Assembly: GCA_021464245.1 (NCBI GenBank)
Contig: JADCRB010000162.1
Location: 903,476-967,475 of the forward strand
Source of the DNA: Carallia brachiata
Lineage: Eukaryota > Streptophyta > Magnoliopsida > Malpighiales > Rhizophoraceae
DNA length: 64,000 nt
Direction of reading: 5' to 3'
The notes beneath the pieces are model-generated. The model had not been told where the DNA came from, made no database searches, and worked only from the letters and a program-made list of their open reading frames with translations. Positions 1-11,269 of the stretch are shown here, piece after piece. The position numbers and the translations under genes were made by a program. Position 1 is the stretch's first letter; each line of letters starts with the position of its first letter.

Positions 1-77
1 AAAGTTGCTGAGCTAATGCACTGATGCAGTGGCAGGAGCAAACAGCAAATTCAGATACGATAAGTAACAAAACCAAC

Positions 78-1850
78 CTTCTTCAGAGGTTCCATCAACT
101 GCAGGAGCAGTAAGCTGAGAGCTAGGGCACGCAATTTCATCATCCAGAGCACTTACAGCCCCTTAAATTGATTTCAACAGCATCCTATTACTCAGATCAC
201 AGGCACTAAGTGGCATGACATAACCATAAAAGAAAAATTATTCTCACCATCAGAATCTGGATCTGATTTGCTCATCTGTGATACTGATGTGCTTTTTGGC
301 TGGCATCCCTATATTCGAAGATGAAGCATCAATTACAAAACTGCAACGCCTAATATTATCAGCAAAAACTGGATTGAACCAACATGATGGATGTCTTGTT
401 ACCAGTCCTGAAGCATCAGACCCACATGCACGATGGTCTCTTCTTGGTAATCCCTCGACAGATAAATCTAAAACAAGGAAAAAGCAGAAGGATGGCGATC
501 AGCCGAACATCTAATATAAAAAAATCAAAATAAAAAAAAAATCAAAATAAAGCACCAACTACCTGAGGATGTAAGGGTTGAGATTGAATCACTGCAGAGG
601 CTACATTGACATGCATCCAGGCCACATTTGCCACATTTTGAATGAACTGGGCTAAATGATTTCTTTGCAATGACAGAGGCACCAGCATGTCTACCAGCAT
701 CATCAGTTCCTACAAAAAACATTGAAAATTAGATCCATTTAAAATCCTAAAAGCAGAAAACTATACTCTGCCACTGCATACCTCTATGATTATATCGTTC
801 CAATGACTTCTGTATACAGCTTTCAACAGGCTTAACAAGCTTTACCTTTGACAGGAGAAACAACAAGTTAATTGAAGAGGCCCAGACAGGAAACAAAAAG
901 AAAGATGTGCAACCCACAGACTGTGCTATAGGAATAGACAGTGGTACAAAAATATACAGCAACAATAACAGCTTTAAATAATTTTCCACTACTTTTCTTG
1001 AACCACACTGAATACCTTTCAGCTTAAGAGAGAAAGTGTCGATCTAATAACTAATTTTAAACTAACAACTCACTTCTTCACATCTTGCATCAGAAGAATG
1101 CCACATGGTCTTCTCCTCCGAGGACTTGGATTTCTTGGGCAAAACAGCACTATGCAAAGGAGGTGTTTTAGGACAGTTTTGTCTTGGATCGGTTATTTCC
1201 TTTGTCTGCCCACCCGAAAATCTTCCACTCCCAAACTTTGTCCCTTCATGACTCCATTTTTCCTCAAAAGATTTCCACCTCATCTCGAATTGTTCCTTTA
1301 GTTCCACTGCCATTTGATGGACGCTGTTTTCTTGTGGGTTGTATAAAGTTGCATTTGAGAAAGTCAGTCTGACATCAGCTGCAAACTCTTCGGAGCAAAG
1401 ATATATGTTTTTGTCCAATTTGGATTTTATTGTTCCTAAATCCATGGGATTTTTTATAATTGAGAAGTAATCAGGGATATTCAGTTTTATGGGGTCAACC
1501 GGTTGATTGAAAACCCAACCAGCGGGGTGACGCATAAGTGCCTTTAGGAGGGCAGAGCATTGCTGTGTCACACTACGCTCCATTTTCTGCCTCTTTTCAT
1601 GTTGATCTTCCACTGCTGGCGGGCCACGCTTATTAATACGCATCACCATAGATTTCTCCTTGAAACTTTGTGATTTACCCATCTGAGAACCACAGTTGTC
1701 ACGCACTGAATTATGCTGACCCCATTCATTATCAAGCGATAACTGTTGCCCAAACTCACAAGACCTCGTCTCAGAAACAGCTTCTATTCTCTGCGAGGTG
1801 ATTTTAATCCTCAACCTCTTCTTCGCTATTACAGGCTCAGCAGCAATCAT
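78..1850 (-). CDS. GTE-family bromodomain transcription regulator (partial, continues past left edge)
   Basis: Nuclear chromatin reader; plant GTE proteins bind acetylated histone tails through one bromodomain. I chose the ATG at 1850 because the frame upstream is 5' UTR. Coding exons read on the minus strand are 1850-1074, 845-782, 709-563, 467-403, 308-248 and 161-78, all with compatible phases; the gene then leaves the window. The basic N-terminus (KKRLRIK near residue 10) is followed by a bromodomain at about residues 95-200, with the ZA-loop motif VFNQPVDP, then PMDLGTIKSKL, and the acetyl-lysine-binding asparagine in TLYNP. Later exons give a cysteine-rich stretch (KCGKCGLDACQC) and the serine/aspartate-rich QMSKSDPDSDG, which I recall as typical of the GTE8-12 subgroup. 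A 94-bp intron (309-402) is needed to keep the frame between 467 and 248. The C-terminal part is outside the window, so the exact paralogue cannot be named. Confidence 0.88.
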
Positions 1851-2660
1851 TGTGATCGACAGCAAAATACCTCAACCGAGATTTCCACCTTCTCAAAGAA
1901 CCATAGAATATGGACCACCTTATATCTTATGACACTGTGGAGAGCAGTGTCCTATCAGAGGCAACTCATGCATGACCAGCCGAAAAGCAAAGGTATGACC
2001 CTGCAACAATTTTGCCTCATATAAGAGCGAAACTACTGCAGCAAATATTAACCGATTGACAAGCAGATATACATATAAAAAATTGAAGAGCCGAATATAT
2101 CAAAACAAAAGCATCTTGTCGTAGCCACCAACCACGAAAAGAAGAATCAGAAGATCCAAATCCACAAAATTAAAAAGGAAAAACACGAATTCGGGTTCAC
2201 TAAACCAGCACAAATCACAGTTACGAGATCGAACCCATAAATTATTTCGCCCCAAAAACAAAAAAAAGTACCCAAAATCCAACATCCAAAAAAAAAAAAG
2301 ACACGGAAAACCGAATAGCAACCAAATAAAGCAAGATAACGAAAAAGAACAAATAATTAGGGTTTTGGGATCCAAAATCAAAATTAAACAACAAATCCGA
2401 AGATATTCAAAAAAGGAACAAAGACCCATATAAATTCACACCACTGTAACTAAAAAGCACACGAAAAATTAGAGTTTACAGGAAAACTCACCGAGATCGA
2501 ACCGTAGAACGGGAAAAGAACTGGATCCGCTTGATTCGAGAGGGTCTTGAATCGATTTGGAACGTAAGACTCGGAATAAACGCCACGCAGAGAGAGAGAA
2601 AGAAGAACAAAAGGGCTTATGGGTAGAGAGAGAGAGAGAGAGAGAGAGGGTTTAGACAGT
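1851..2660 (-). promoter_or_regulatory. 5' UTR, leader intron and GA-rich promoter-proximal region of the GTE gene
   Basis: Read on the minus strand, a consensus donor (CTCG|GTGAGT) at 2491-2492 suggests a non-coding first exon above 2492. A plausible acceptor (TTGCAG|GG) near 2000 would end a leader intron of about 490 bp. Upstream, 2620-2650 is an (AG)n dinucleotide run, the kind of GAGA tract common in plant 5' UTRs. The transcription start is not determined; the region 2500-2700 is the likely core. Confidence 0.5.
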
Positions 2661-5160
2661 GAGTGATAGAGAGAGAGTTGGGGGGTCTATCTCCCTGATA
2701 TTTTTTAGGGTTTTTGGTGTCTCTCTTTCTATCTCGCGCGTTGACGCGAGACGAAGAGTTTGGTTGGATTTTTCATTGGGAAGTCCGTAATAATAATTGG
2801 CATTTAGGGTTACCATTATTTCTTAAATGACTATTGTGCCCCTTCATACTTGAAGGATTATTAATTTATTCTTTGCGGTGTCGGTGTTTTTTTTTTTTTT
2901 TCCGAAAATAAAAAGGAATTTCAGCTTTGTAGGGTATTCTTCTTCTTCTTTCTTTTTTTTTTTTTGAAAAAACATAAAAATAATTTTGGTATTTTAGTAA
3001 TTTGATAATATCGGCTGTGAGAACAATGTCGTGAATAATAGTATGACAAATGATTTATGACTTCTAAAGAAAAAAAAAATATAAACTATGAGATAAATTG
3101 TACACCTCTTAATTATTTTTTAATATATTATTACATAATCAAATTCGCAAACTTAATGTCATTGTAACAAATATGATGAAATTTTCACCACCGTAGATAT
3201 TACATGGTCGATATATAATATATTGTATACATAACCAAATAGTTGGATTCATTATGTCAAAAAAAATATATAGTTGGATTCATTAATGAGGTTTGTTGTT
3301 TTTACCATTTCTTGAACCCATGACCTTAATAAATAAAGGGCATGGAAATGGGGTTTGTTGATTCAAAGAATGTACGTGCGAGTATCAGTGAATTGTGTGA
3401 TGTTACTGTTTGTGTACATACAACACAGGGAGTTCGAGGTCTTAGAAATTGGGATACACGTTGGTATTTCGAAGACATCTCAACTGAATAAACTTGGATA
3501 TACCCTCAATTATTTTAATAAGAGTAAACTCATCGTCAAAATATTAATAGACTTAAATGAGTTAATCAGATGTGATCTCTCTTACATTTCTGTGATATAT
3601 TTTTTCCTTTTTTTTAAACAGTAAATAATGTGAAAAAATAAATTACACAGGGGTATAAATGAGATGGTAACAACAGGCCGGCCCGTCCAACAACAGTGGC
3701 TGTAGCAGGCGAGGTAGGCCTCTTGGGCCAGACCCCCCCAAGCAAATATTGGTTTTAAGGCCCATGTTTATTACTAATTATTCATAAGCAAAAATTATAA
3801 TTTACCCATTATTTTTACAAATTTTAATAATTTTACTCACAACATTTTTTTATTTTAAATTCCACCCTTAACGTTTTTTCTGTCAATTTTTTTTACCCTT
3901 TTCGGTTAGTTGACCGTTAAGTATGACGTGTAACAGTCTAATCAGCGATACATTTGATACTTTTATGTAATTAAAAGAAAAAGATTATAAAAAAAGTCAC
4001 AGATTATCGACTATAAAATAATAATATTATTGCTGACATGAGTTATAAGTAGATGATATATCACTAATTGGACTATCACGTATCACACTTAACGTTCAAC
4101 TAATGGAAAATGGTAAAAAAGATTGACGAAAAAAACGTTGAGGGTGAAATTCAAAACAAAAAAATATTGTAGATAAAATTTTTAAAACGTGCAAAGATGA
4201 TGAGTAAAATTATAATTTTTGCCCTATTTATAATAATAATTATAGTTAGAAACTGAAATCGACCCAAAAAAAAAAAAGTTAGAAACAGGATTTGCTTAAT
4301 TTTGATTTAACATGTATTACAATTTATTCTATTTATGTTAACGACTATTCAAATATATTTAAATTAATACTCAAAATTCAAGTTTTTTTTATTTTTCATT
4401 TTTAAGTAAAATACAATTAAAAATACAAATTTTAATAAATATGTATCTATGTCTATATATAAGTATGTATTACTAAAACTAAGAAAAATTCATCTATTTT
4501 CTTATGTGTGGACTATTAGGAAACTTTCATATTAACTAGATTATCTATTCTTTAATAATTGTAAAATATTATAAGATTTTCTCATATTTATTATTTTTAA
4601 TTATTTAATTTAGTTCAATAGCATTTTACATTGATTTCAAATTTTTATAAAATTATGATTAAAGTTATATAGAAATTTATAAATTTAGTTTTTTTTAGAA
4701 GATTCTCATATTATCTACTGTAATAATTACAGTTAGAAACTCAATTATGATTTAACTCATATTGCAATTTACTTAATTAATGCTAAATATTATTCAAATA
4801 TGTTTAAAACACAGGCAACCTAAATATACATAATTAAGGAAAATAAAATATGGAAAAATTTCTTAAAAAAAACTACTTATAAATTTCTTAAAGAGGTAAA
4901 AAGGGAAAAAAAACTATTTACAAATTTTCTTTTTTCTTCTTAAAAAATTATGCTTAAAATTTAAGTCACTTTTGCAAAAATACAAATCGTAACAAGCATT
5001 ATAAATCTGCGCATGCACAAGTCTAATGCTAATACCTAGAAATTATTCAAAAGCAAGTACATGTAACCACCTTCTTTTGGAATACAAGAAGTTTGTTATT
5101 GAGGGCAAAGACAGTTTTCCCGACAAATCAAAGAAAAAAAAACTGTAAAAGAGCCAATTT
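2661..5160. other. AT-rich intergenic DNA
   Basis: No gene is recognisable here. Apart from the fold-back element at 3788-4223 the stretch is A/T-rich with many homopolymer runs. Its last 130 bases (about 5030-5160) resemble the 3' flanks of the Bet v 1-like copies at 10.57 kb and, in part, 7.37 kb, so they belong to that duplicated unit. Confidence 0.5.
3788..4223. mobile_element. Fold-back (long terminal inverted repeat) MITE-like element
   Basis: The two halves of this interval are imperfect reverse complements. The left arm begins GCAAAAATTATAATTT and the right arm ends AAATTATAATTTTTGC. Matching landmarks run inward for about 160 bases: TTTACTCAC against GTGAGTAAA-like sequence, CCACCCTTAACG against CGTTGAGGGTGAAA, and TTGACCGTTAAG against CTTAACGTTCAA. 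There is no coding capacity. This layout fits a non-autonomous fold-back or Mutator-like MITE. I could not fix a target-site duplication, so the family is not assigned. Confidence 0.6.
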
Positions 5161-5162
5161 AG

Positions 5163-5963
5163 GCAACAGGATTTGCCAACAGGTGGGATCCTATGGTCTT
5201 CAAAACTCCGATAGAAAATTGTTGGGCAGCCTTTAATACGTCCTGTGAGAGGTGAGAGCTGATGGTCCCCAGTGGGATAACACTCATTGATGCTCTTGGA
5301 AATGCTTCCTCCATCAGGGGAGGCCTCAAACTTCAGCTTTTATGTGATTTTCTGAAAGCCATGACTAAAGCCATCACCCTCAAATAGAGTCATAACACAT
5401 GTGAAATTCTCTCGAGTCTATTACCTCAATTCTCTCCTTCATATACTTGAATCTGCTATCTGAACAATTTATAGACGAGTCCCGTACAAATCCCCAAAAT
5501 TGAGTATTCGAATTTATGCTTGATTGAAATGAGATGATATTTTTTTAAAACCATAGTTGTACTTTTTTTAACAAAAACAAAATAATGTAATATACTTAAA
5601 TTTTTTTTGTTGCAAAAAGTTGTACAACCATTGTAAAAATTTGTCTTCTCATTTCATTCGGGCAACAATTCGGATACTCCTAAATCTAGATTTGTTACTT
5701 TTCCCTATACAAAAAACTAGTTAGTTCAGTACTCAAAGTTTTTATTAGTCAGCATACCAAAGAATTTATTGTTACCTACTTTCACTGAAGTTAGTCTGCC
5801 TAATGGTGCCAGGGCCTCCATTTCCTTCCATTATGACAAATTTCTGCTAAACCTGTGTCATGGCCTTGGCGAAGATGGTGTCAACTTCAAGGACACACGC
5901 CTTGAACATCTTGGAGGGAGGGATCGTGAAAGCAAGTTGCACTTCAAAAGTGGCCGCACCCAT
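5163..5963 (-). pseudogene. Bet v 1 / MLP-like pseudogene (copy B)
   Basis: Two-exon remnant of a Bet v 1-fold (PR-10 / major latex protein) gene, a family of small cytosolic ligand-binding proteins. Exon 1 starts at the ATG at 5963 (MGAATFEVQLAFTIPP...) and keeps the glycine-rich loop GNGGPGT, but an in-frame TAG interrupts it at about codon 39. Exon 2 (about 5460-5163) aligns base by base with the exon 2 of the copy at 10697-10980 (shared ATGGAGGAAGCAT and ACAAGAGCATCAA-like blocks). It carries several indels and lacks the terminal stop found in the better copy. It is the only copy that retains the family's usual N-terminus. The upstream TATA-like motif near 6053-6062 is degenerate (CTATAGATAA on the minus strand). 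Confidence 0.8.
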
Positions 5964-6139
5964 GTTGAAATAGGCTAAGCTAAATTGTGGAAATAAATTA
6001 TAGAATTTGATTGATTGTATTGGATACGAGGAAATTTGAGAAGCGTAGTTATCTATAGGTGGAGCCTAATGCTTTCCCCGTAGAAATGATCGCTCTAGAC
6101 ACGTAGAGAGCAACTCCTTGATTGCATAAGGTGTCCAGA

Positions 6140-6760
6140 ACATCATGGATTTCTACATAAACGTATCCCTGAAATTCTCTCTTTTGAGGTTTTCTCCAGC
6201 TTGCTCGCAGGCAACATCTTGGATTTGATTCCAATATTTGTCCCGATAAGGATTACATTCATAGTCTGAGTGCTATGCAAAATTTTCTCGTCTATTGCGT
6301 CAATACTTGTGATCGAATTTGTCCTATGTAACATGTCTACTTGTGCTCCCCGCCCTTGAAAAGCAGGCTAAGCACACCAAAATTGTCTCATGTTAAGTTG
6401 CTTGATGGTGCCAGGCCCTCTGTTGGAGAATAATTGTGAGTGTCCTAACGAGGTAGCAAGCGCAAGCCCACATGGAAAGCCCAAGATTTATTAATCAAGC
6501 CTATAGGTTTTGGTAAGAAGTGGATTCAACGGCCCATTGTTTTGGTGCCTGTTCTTTCTCTGATCTATCACAGATTACTCTTCGTTATTGGACCCAAGTC
6601 CATGCGTTCTGTGTCCGCCAATGTTCAACACCCTCCATTTCGCCTTGGGGAAGAGGTTGTCAGCTTCAAGGGCATAGGCCTTTGAACATCTTGGCGGGTA
6701 TGATCGCAAAAGCAAGTTGCACTTCAAAGGTGGCCACAACAATGTTGAACTAGGCTATGA
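6140..6760 (-). pseudogene. Bet v 1 / MLP-like pseudogene (copy C)
   Basis: A second remnant just upstream of copy B. On the minus strand 6755-6600 encodes ATFEVQLAFAI and AKMFK followed by AYALEAD only after a one-base frameshift (an extra A after AAGATGTTCAA). The expected start codon is lost (AACATTGTTGTGGCC against AACATGGGTGCGGCC in copy B). The end of exon 1 (GGPGTIKQLN equivalent) is at 6390-6420, displaced by about 170 bp of unrelated sequence. Diverged sequence at 6180-6340 (AAATTC...GCAATAGACGAGAAAATT) looks like the start of exon 2; that part is less certain. The flank at 6800-6930 repeats the flank of copy B at 6040-6180, supporting a tandem duplication. Confidence 0.65.
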
Positions 6761-6930
6761 TAAGAGCTCGATAAATAATAGAATTTGATTTTCGTGTAGA
6801 ATCTGAGGAAATACAAGGAAAAGTGGTATTATTTATGGATGGAGCCTAAGACTTTTCCTGTTGAAAGCTGTCTTTAACATTATGAATTTCTACATAAATA
6901 TCTTCGAGAAGCACAAAATTAGAGAGTCAA

Positions 6931-7494
6931 ATAAGAAAATAAGTAAAATTATACATCAGCGTTAAAAAATTTACGAAATACTTATCTTCCTGCTTTTTGA
7001 ACATGAAATGTAAATATACCCCTTCAAAAGTTAATCCAAACACCCCTACAATTTTAAGAAGCCTATTGGACTTTATGTCTCACATACATTGCCATTATGC
7101 ATGTATATGACAGAATGTTGTAGAGTTTCACTACCAATAGAGGAAAGAAGTCCCATGAGTAACCTTTACACATAAGTCATATACAAACTGAAGTTAACTT
7201 TTTTTTTTTTTTTAAATCATAACGGGAAGTAAATTATTTTTTTTTGATTTGTCAATTAGAGAGGCCAAAATTTAGGATTAAAGCTTTATTGTTGTCAATT
7301 AGAGAGGCAAAGATCATAATTATTTCTAAAACTTATTAAATCCCAATATCTTAAATGTAACAGTGGTATTATAAATGTTATTCAAAAGCCAATACATGTG
7401 GCTTTCCTCTTTTGGAACACAACAAATTGTAATGGGCAACGAAAGCATGCGCTCTTTTGGTCATGCTTTCCCTTCCAATTGTATTGGGATTACA
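6931..7494. other. Intergenic spacer with a relic of the MLP 3' flank
   Basis: No gene is seen. About 7365-7450 (TTATTCAAAAGCCAATACATG and on) resembles the sequence just 3' of copy B at 5040-5110. It is probably what remains of a further Bet v 1-like unit. The right end merges into the 3' UTR of the S28 gene. Confidence 0.4.
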
Positions 7495-10184
7495 TTAGTT
7501 GTTTGAACCGCGTAGGTCAGCATAATACTTTGTGAGCCATCCATCAATAATCTCGACTTCACTTCTTCTCTGTTGGACCAACCAGTCCGGATCGGTTACA
7601 TTTGCCGGATATAGGTCCAGGCAATGAGAACCTACGCAAGGAAATTATTGCAAAATTAGAAGAGTTTCACTGAATGATAGCATTTTAGGTAGTGCTAAAG
7701 TGCGACGAGAATCATTGAAACATTTATCAAGAGCTTATAACCACGCTATTCAGATTTGAACTTTGTGGCCCTGTGCCTAAGGGTCTTTTTTTCTTTGAGA
7801 AACATAATTTAGAACCAAATTCATAAATTCCTATGAAAAGTTTGGTATTCATGCTAGGAAATGATGGAGTTGAGGGGTACCATTGGTTGTCTTAATAGCA
7901 ACAATAGTATCTGATATGTCCTCCAATACCCTGTAATTGAATTAGAACGCTTATTAAATATCTATTAATAAATAAAAAGGGTAAAATAAAGAATTTTTTC
8001 AATTTTGAAAAAAAAAAATTTCTTAATGCTTCCTTGTTTACCCGCCAATACTGTAAGGATCTCTTAGCCCGTTGGAGAAAATAATGTTGCTGCCAAAATC
8101 TTGTAGAATTGACTTTATATCCTGCAATTTGTGGCAATTAATTGATTAATTAGAGAATTAGAAAAAAATCAGGGAAAAGGAAGGAAAGACTACATCCAGC
8201 GGATGATCAATGGATAGAGCATTGTCTCAAATCAAATGACAATATGCAGATGAAGAGAGGTAGAGAAAGGTAAAGAGAGGTGGACGAAGGCCGTAGGCCG
8301 CTAGTAGTAAAGCAGCTGAACTCTTAATCAACCCTCAGTTCTGACGAACCGGAAAACAAAAATAGAGAGAAAGAGAAAGAGAAGGATTCAAGGAATATGA
8401 ATTACTTCGCCTCCATAGTAAGTAGTAACCCAATTAGGCCGAGGTGGAACACCATAAGTGGCATTGCAGCCCTCCATGAAAGCTGTCAGGTCGAAAGTAC
8501 TATTTGGGAACATGCTATGGTTCCCGGTGCTGATTGGCATTACCATTTCACTGCAAGTCTGAACACAACGAATACCCTTTAATATTCAAGCACAATTACA
8601 AATGTTAAATGGAATTTAAGGATACAAACTGCAGGTGATGGATAAGTGAGGATACAAAATATAGAGAAAGCGACCTGCCAATCCCAACCAATATAAGTTT
8701 CACTTATATCAGCAGGCTCATTAACATAGCATGGCTTTGGTCCTTCATAAGCAACAACACCCGAAAAAAGTTTGCTCAGAGTGTCATTTCCACGAGAAGC
8801 TCCATCGATGCCACTGCAGATGACTGATACCGGATATGTTGGCGGTTTGTTGTACTGCGCAGCTTGCATATACAAGCCGGCCAAATAGTATTCGAGCCCA
8901 GAAGCAGACCTCAGTGGACTAAGCAAAAGCAGGCAAGAAGATATGAGAAATAAAGGTTGTCAAACAAGTGTAATTTAGTTAAGAAGTATTAACGTTTAAT
9001 TATATGAAATATACTGTAAAAGGGTCATTTCCTGTACCTGCAAGTGTTGAATTTGTTGCTTAAGAATGAAAGACCACCAGGCTGAGAAGCAACCTTGGCA
9101 ATTTCGTCCCAAGATTGTAGTATGGTTTGATAGCAAGTTTCACTTGCTTCCTGCATAGATATGTAAGCAGCTTTGTTCAATCATATAATGGCTAAAACTG
9201 TAGAAGGCCGAATAATAATTTGAAGAGGAAAAGGATTCAGCATATTGCTCTAAAGTCTTTGGTAACTATAGAACAGTATCCGTCCTGCGGTGTCAAATCG
9301 TCAAAATATAGAATTGGAGCTGATGAAGCCAGAGCTCCAATGGCAACATGAGGGTACTTTAGCCGGAACCATGAAGCAAGCACTAGAGCAGAATAGGAAA
9401 AGAAAACTTTAAAGAGCATACCAGAAGATTGTTCATAGCACTAAAGTCTATATATGTGGAGAGAGAAGGATGGGGTAGTCAGTTAGTCACTTACTTCCGC
9501 CATATGAGCCTCCAACGACGATCACAGGAGACTTTGTAGCTTTAAATTCCGTCTTAATATGAATGAGAATTTCTGCATAGTCTGCAATAGCTTGTGCTGA
9601 ATTAAAATACCCGAGAGTGCTTGCATTTTTGTATGCTTGGTCCCATGATCCAAAGGGGACTGATTGCCCATAGTACCGATGCTTGACGTGAAAAAAGCAT
9701 ACATATATTGCAGTTTCAGATGTAAATTATGTGGAGTTCATGTGAAAAACATCGAAGTAATTGTGTTGGATTGTCATTTGCATACCTCTATATACACAAG
9801 GAGAGCTTTAAAATGGGCTGCGTTGTCTGTTAGAAACCCAATGTGGGTCAGAGCGGCGTCTAATTCCTGTTCTGCTCCTAGATAAGCCAAAATTGGTGCA
9901 CTAACATTGGCACCACCCCAGTAATTAAAATTGATCACATATCGCTGCTGGAAGGTGGAGTAGCTTTCTGGCTTATAGTTGAAGTGATCAACTGTTTGGT
10001 TGTAATGAAATGTTTTGAAATCAATGGAAATTGGCACGGATGCAGTTGTGGACTTTCGTAAAAGTATGGGCCCTAAAGGGTCCAGTTTTGGAATGTGCAA
10101 TCCGGTCCTTGTTGCAGCCACAGGGCTGAGGAGGACTAGGAAGATCAATTGAATCCATTGAAGTAGAACTAGTGGAGCATTCAT
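7495..10184 (-). CDS. S28 serine carboxypeptidase, lysosomal Pro-X carboxypeptidase-like (intact)
   Basis: Secreted or vacuolar serine peptidase of family S28, whose animal members (PRCP, DPP7) cleave next to proline. Nine exons join in phase: 10184-9786, 9681-9495, 9382-9249, 9150-9038, 8918-8675, 8558-8406, 8121-8042, 7930-7881 and 7631-7495. They give 498 residues, the normal family length. The N-terminus ([19 protein letters not shown]) is a signal peptide. The conserved core starts at [15 protein letters not shown]. The nucleophile lies in GGSYGG across the exon 2/3 junction, the catalytic Asp in SNGLRDP (exon 7), and the His in GSHCLDL (exon 9). Intron 3 begins with GC instead of GT (AGA|GCAATA); the paralogues have GT there. 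It sits between broken MLP copies. Substrate is unknown. Confidence 0.93.
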
Positions 10185-10246
10185 GGTTTAGTGTCCAGGA
10201 GAACATCTAAGGCCTAATTTCTCGATATACAAGGCAAAAGTTTCCT

Positions 10247-10256
10247 TTATTATATA
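10247..10256 (-). promoter_or_regulatory. Candidate TATA box of the S28 gene
   Basis: On the minus strand the sequence TATATAATAA stands about 65 bases before the ATG at 10184, a position close to the TATA-to-ATG spacing of the paralogue at 28205. Assignment is by position and sequence only. Confidence 0.45.
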
Positions 10257-10696
10257 TCAAGAGACATAATTTGTCACTCGTATGTTGTCGTCTGTACTCC
10301 TTTGCCTTAAATTTGACGTCAGAATTTGGCATTTTGCAGCCCCACCGCGCGAAATTCTCTGGTTTTCTTGTTGGCCTTGTACAATGATGGCGGCCTCCAC
10401 TATGTTGATCCGGTTCCATCCAGTATATACATTTTATAGATAGAGACATTGGCGAAGTAAATATGAATTTGCCTGTTGGAAACAACGAATCCTGGTTTCG
10501 ATAACATAACACCAGGATTATTAGATATCAATCAAAATCTGAAAACTTGTGTCCTTATAATAGAACACATCAAGTTTCCATTGAGAGCAACGGCACTTTG
10601 CCAGACAAGAAAGAAAAGCTGAAAGCATATGGACGTTTTGACATCTGCTGGTTTCCTGATCTGAAACATAGATCAGTAAAACGACAAGCTTAGGCA

Positions 10697-11198
10697 TCAG
10701 AATTTGCCAATAGGTAGGATTCTACAGCCTTCAAGTTTGAAAAATTCTTGGGCATCTTTTACTTTGTCCTCCGAGAGCTCTTGGTCGCCAACAGGATAAT
10801 ACTTGTTGATGCTCTTGTAGATGCTTCCTCCATCAGGGGTGGCCTCAAACTTTAGCTTTGATGTGATTTTCTCGAGGAACTTGCTAAAGCCATCATCACC
10901 CTCGAATAGAGACGTGACACGTGCAGAATTTTCTGTGTCTATTACCTCAATTCTCTCCTTCACATACTTGAATTTGGTACCTGAACAACATGCAGAAAGC
11001 TTGTTAGTTCAGTATTGAAAGAATTTGCCAGTCATTACTCCAAAAAAGCTATCGTTGCATACTTTTAGCAAAGTTAAGTTGCTTGATGGTGCCAGGCCCT
11101 CCATTCCCTTTCAGAATTACAATATTCTGAAATGTCTGCGGCATAGCCTTGGGCAAGATTGTGTCAGCTTCAAGGGCATAGGCCTTGAACATCTTCAT
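10697..11198 (-). pseudogene. Bet v 1 / MLP-like gene copy A, 5'-truncated but otherwise open
   Basis: Exon 1 (11198-11063) and exon 2 (10980-10697) join in phase and read 139 residues without a stop. Visible are the glycine-rich loop GNGGPGT (about residues 31-37), YVKERIEVID, LKFEATPDGGSI and the C-terminal helix DAQEFFKLEG, all typical of the family. Normal members have about 155-160 residues. Here the first 20 or so are missing: upstream of ATGAAGATG the frame meets TAG, and that TAG is part of a TATA box (CTATAAATAG at 11226-11235). Comparison with copy B shows that about 110 bp, holding the transcription start, leader and first codons, has been deleted. It could start at the internal ATG, but the first beta strand would be absent, so it is probably non-functional. 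Confidence 0.82.
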
Positions 11199-11225
11199 TG
11201 GTGGGATCACAAAAACCAAGTGGTG

Positions 11226-11235
11226 CTATTTATAG
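11226..11235 (-). promoter_or_regulatory. TATA box of MLP copy A, fused to its coding region
   Basis: On the minus strand GCTCCACCTATAAATAG matches the promoter flank of copy B (GCTCCACCTATAGATAA, minus strand near 6050-6065). In copy B the start codon follows about 100 bases later. Here the coding similarity (ACTTGGTTTTTGTGATCCC) begins within a few bases of the box. Confidence 0.6.
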
Positions 11236-11269
11236 GTGGAGCGTAAGCAAGTTGTACTTCTTTTTTTCC

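Noticed and set aside
1851..1865. TTG-initiated extension of the GTE frame
   Set aside because: The ATG at 1850 gives a normal N-terminus; upstream sequence is leader.
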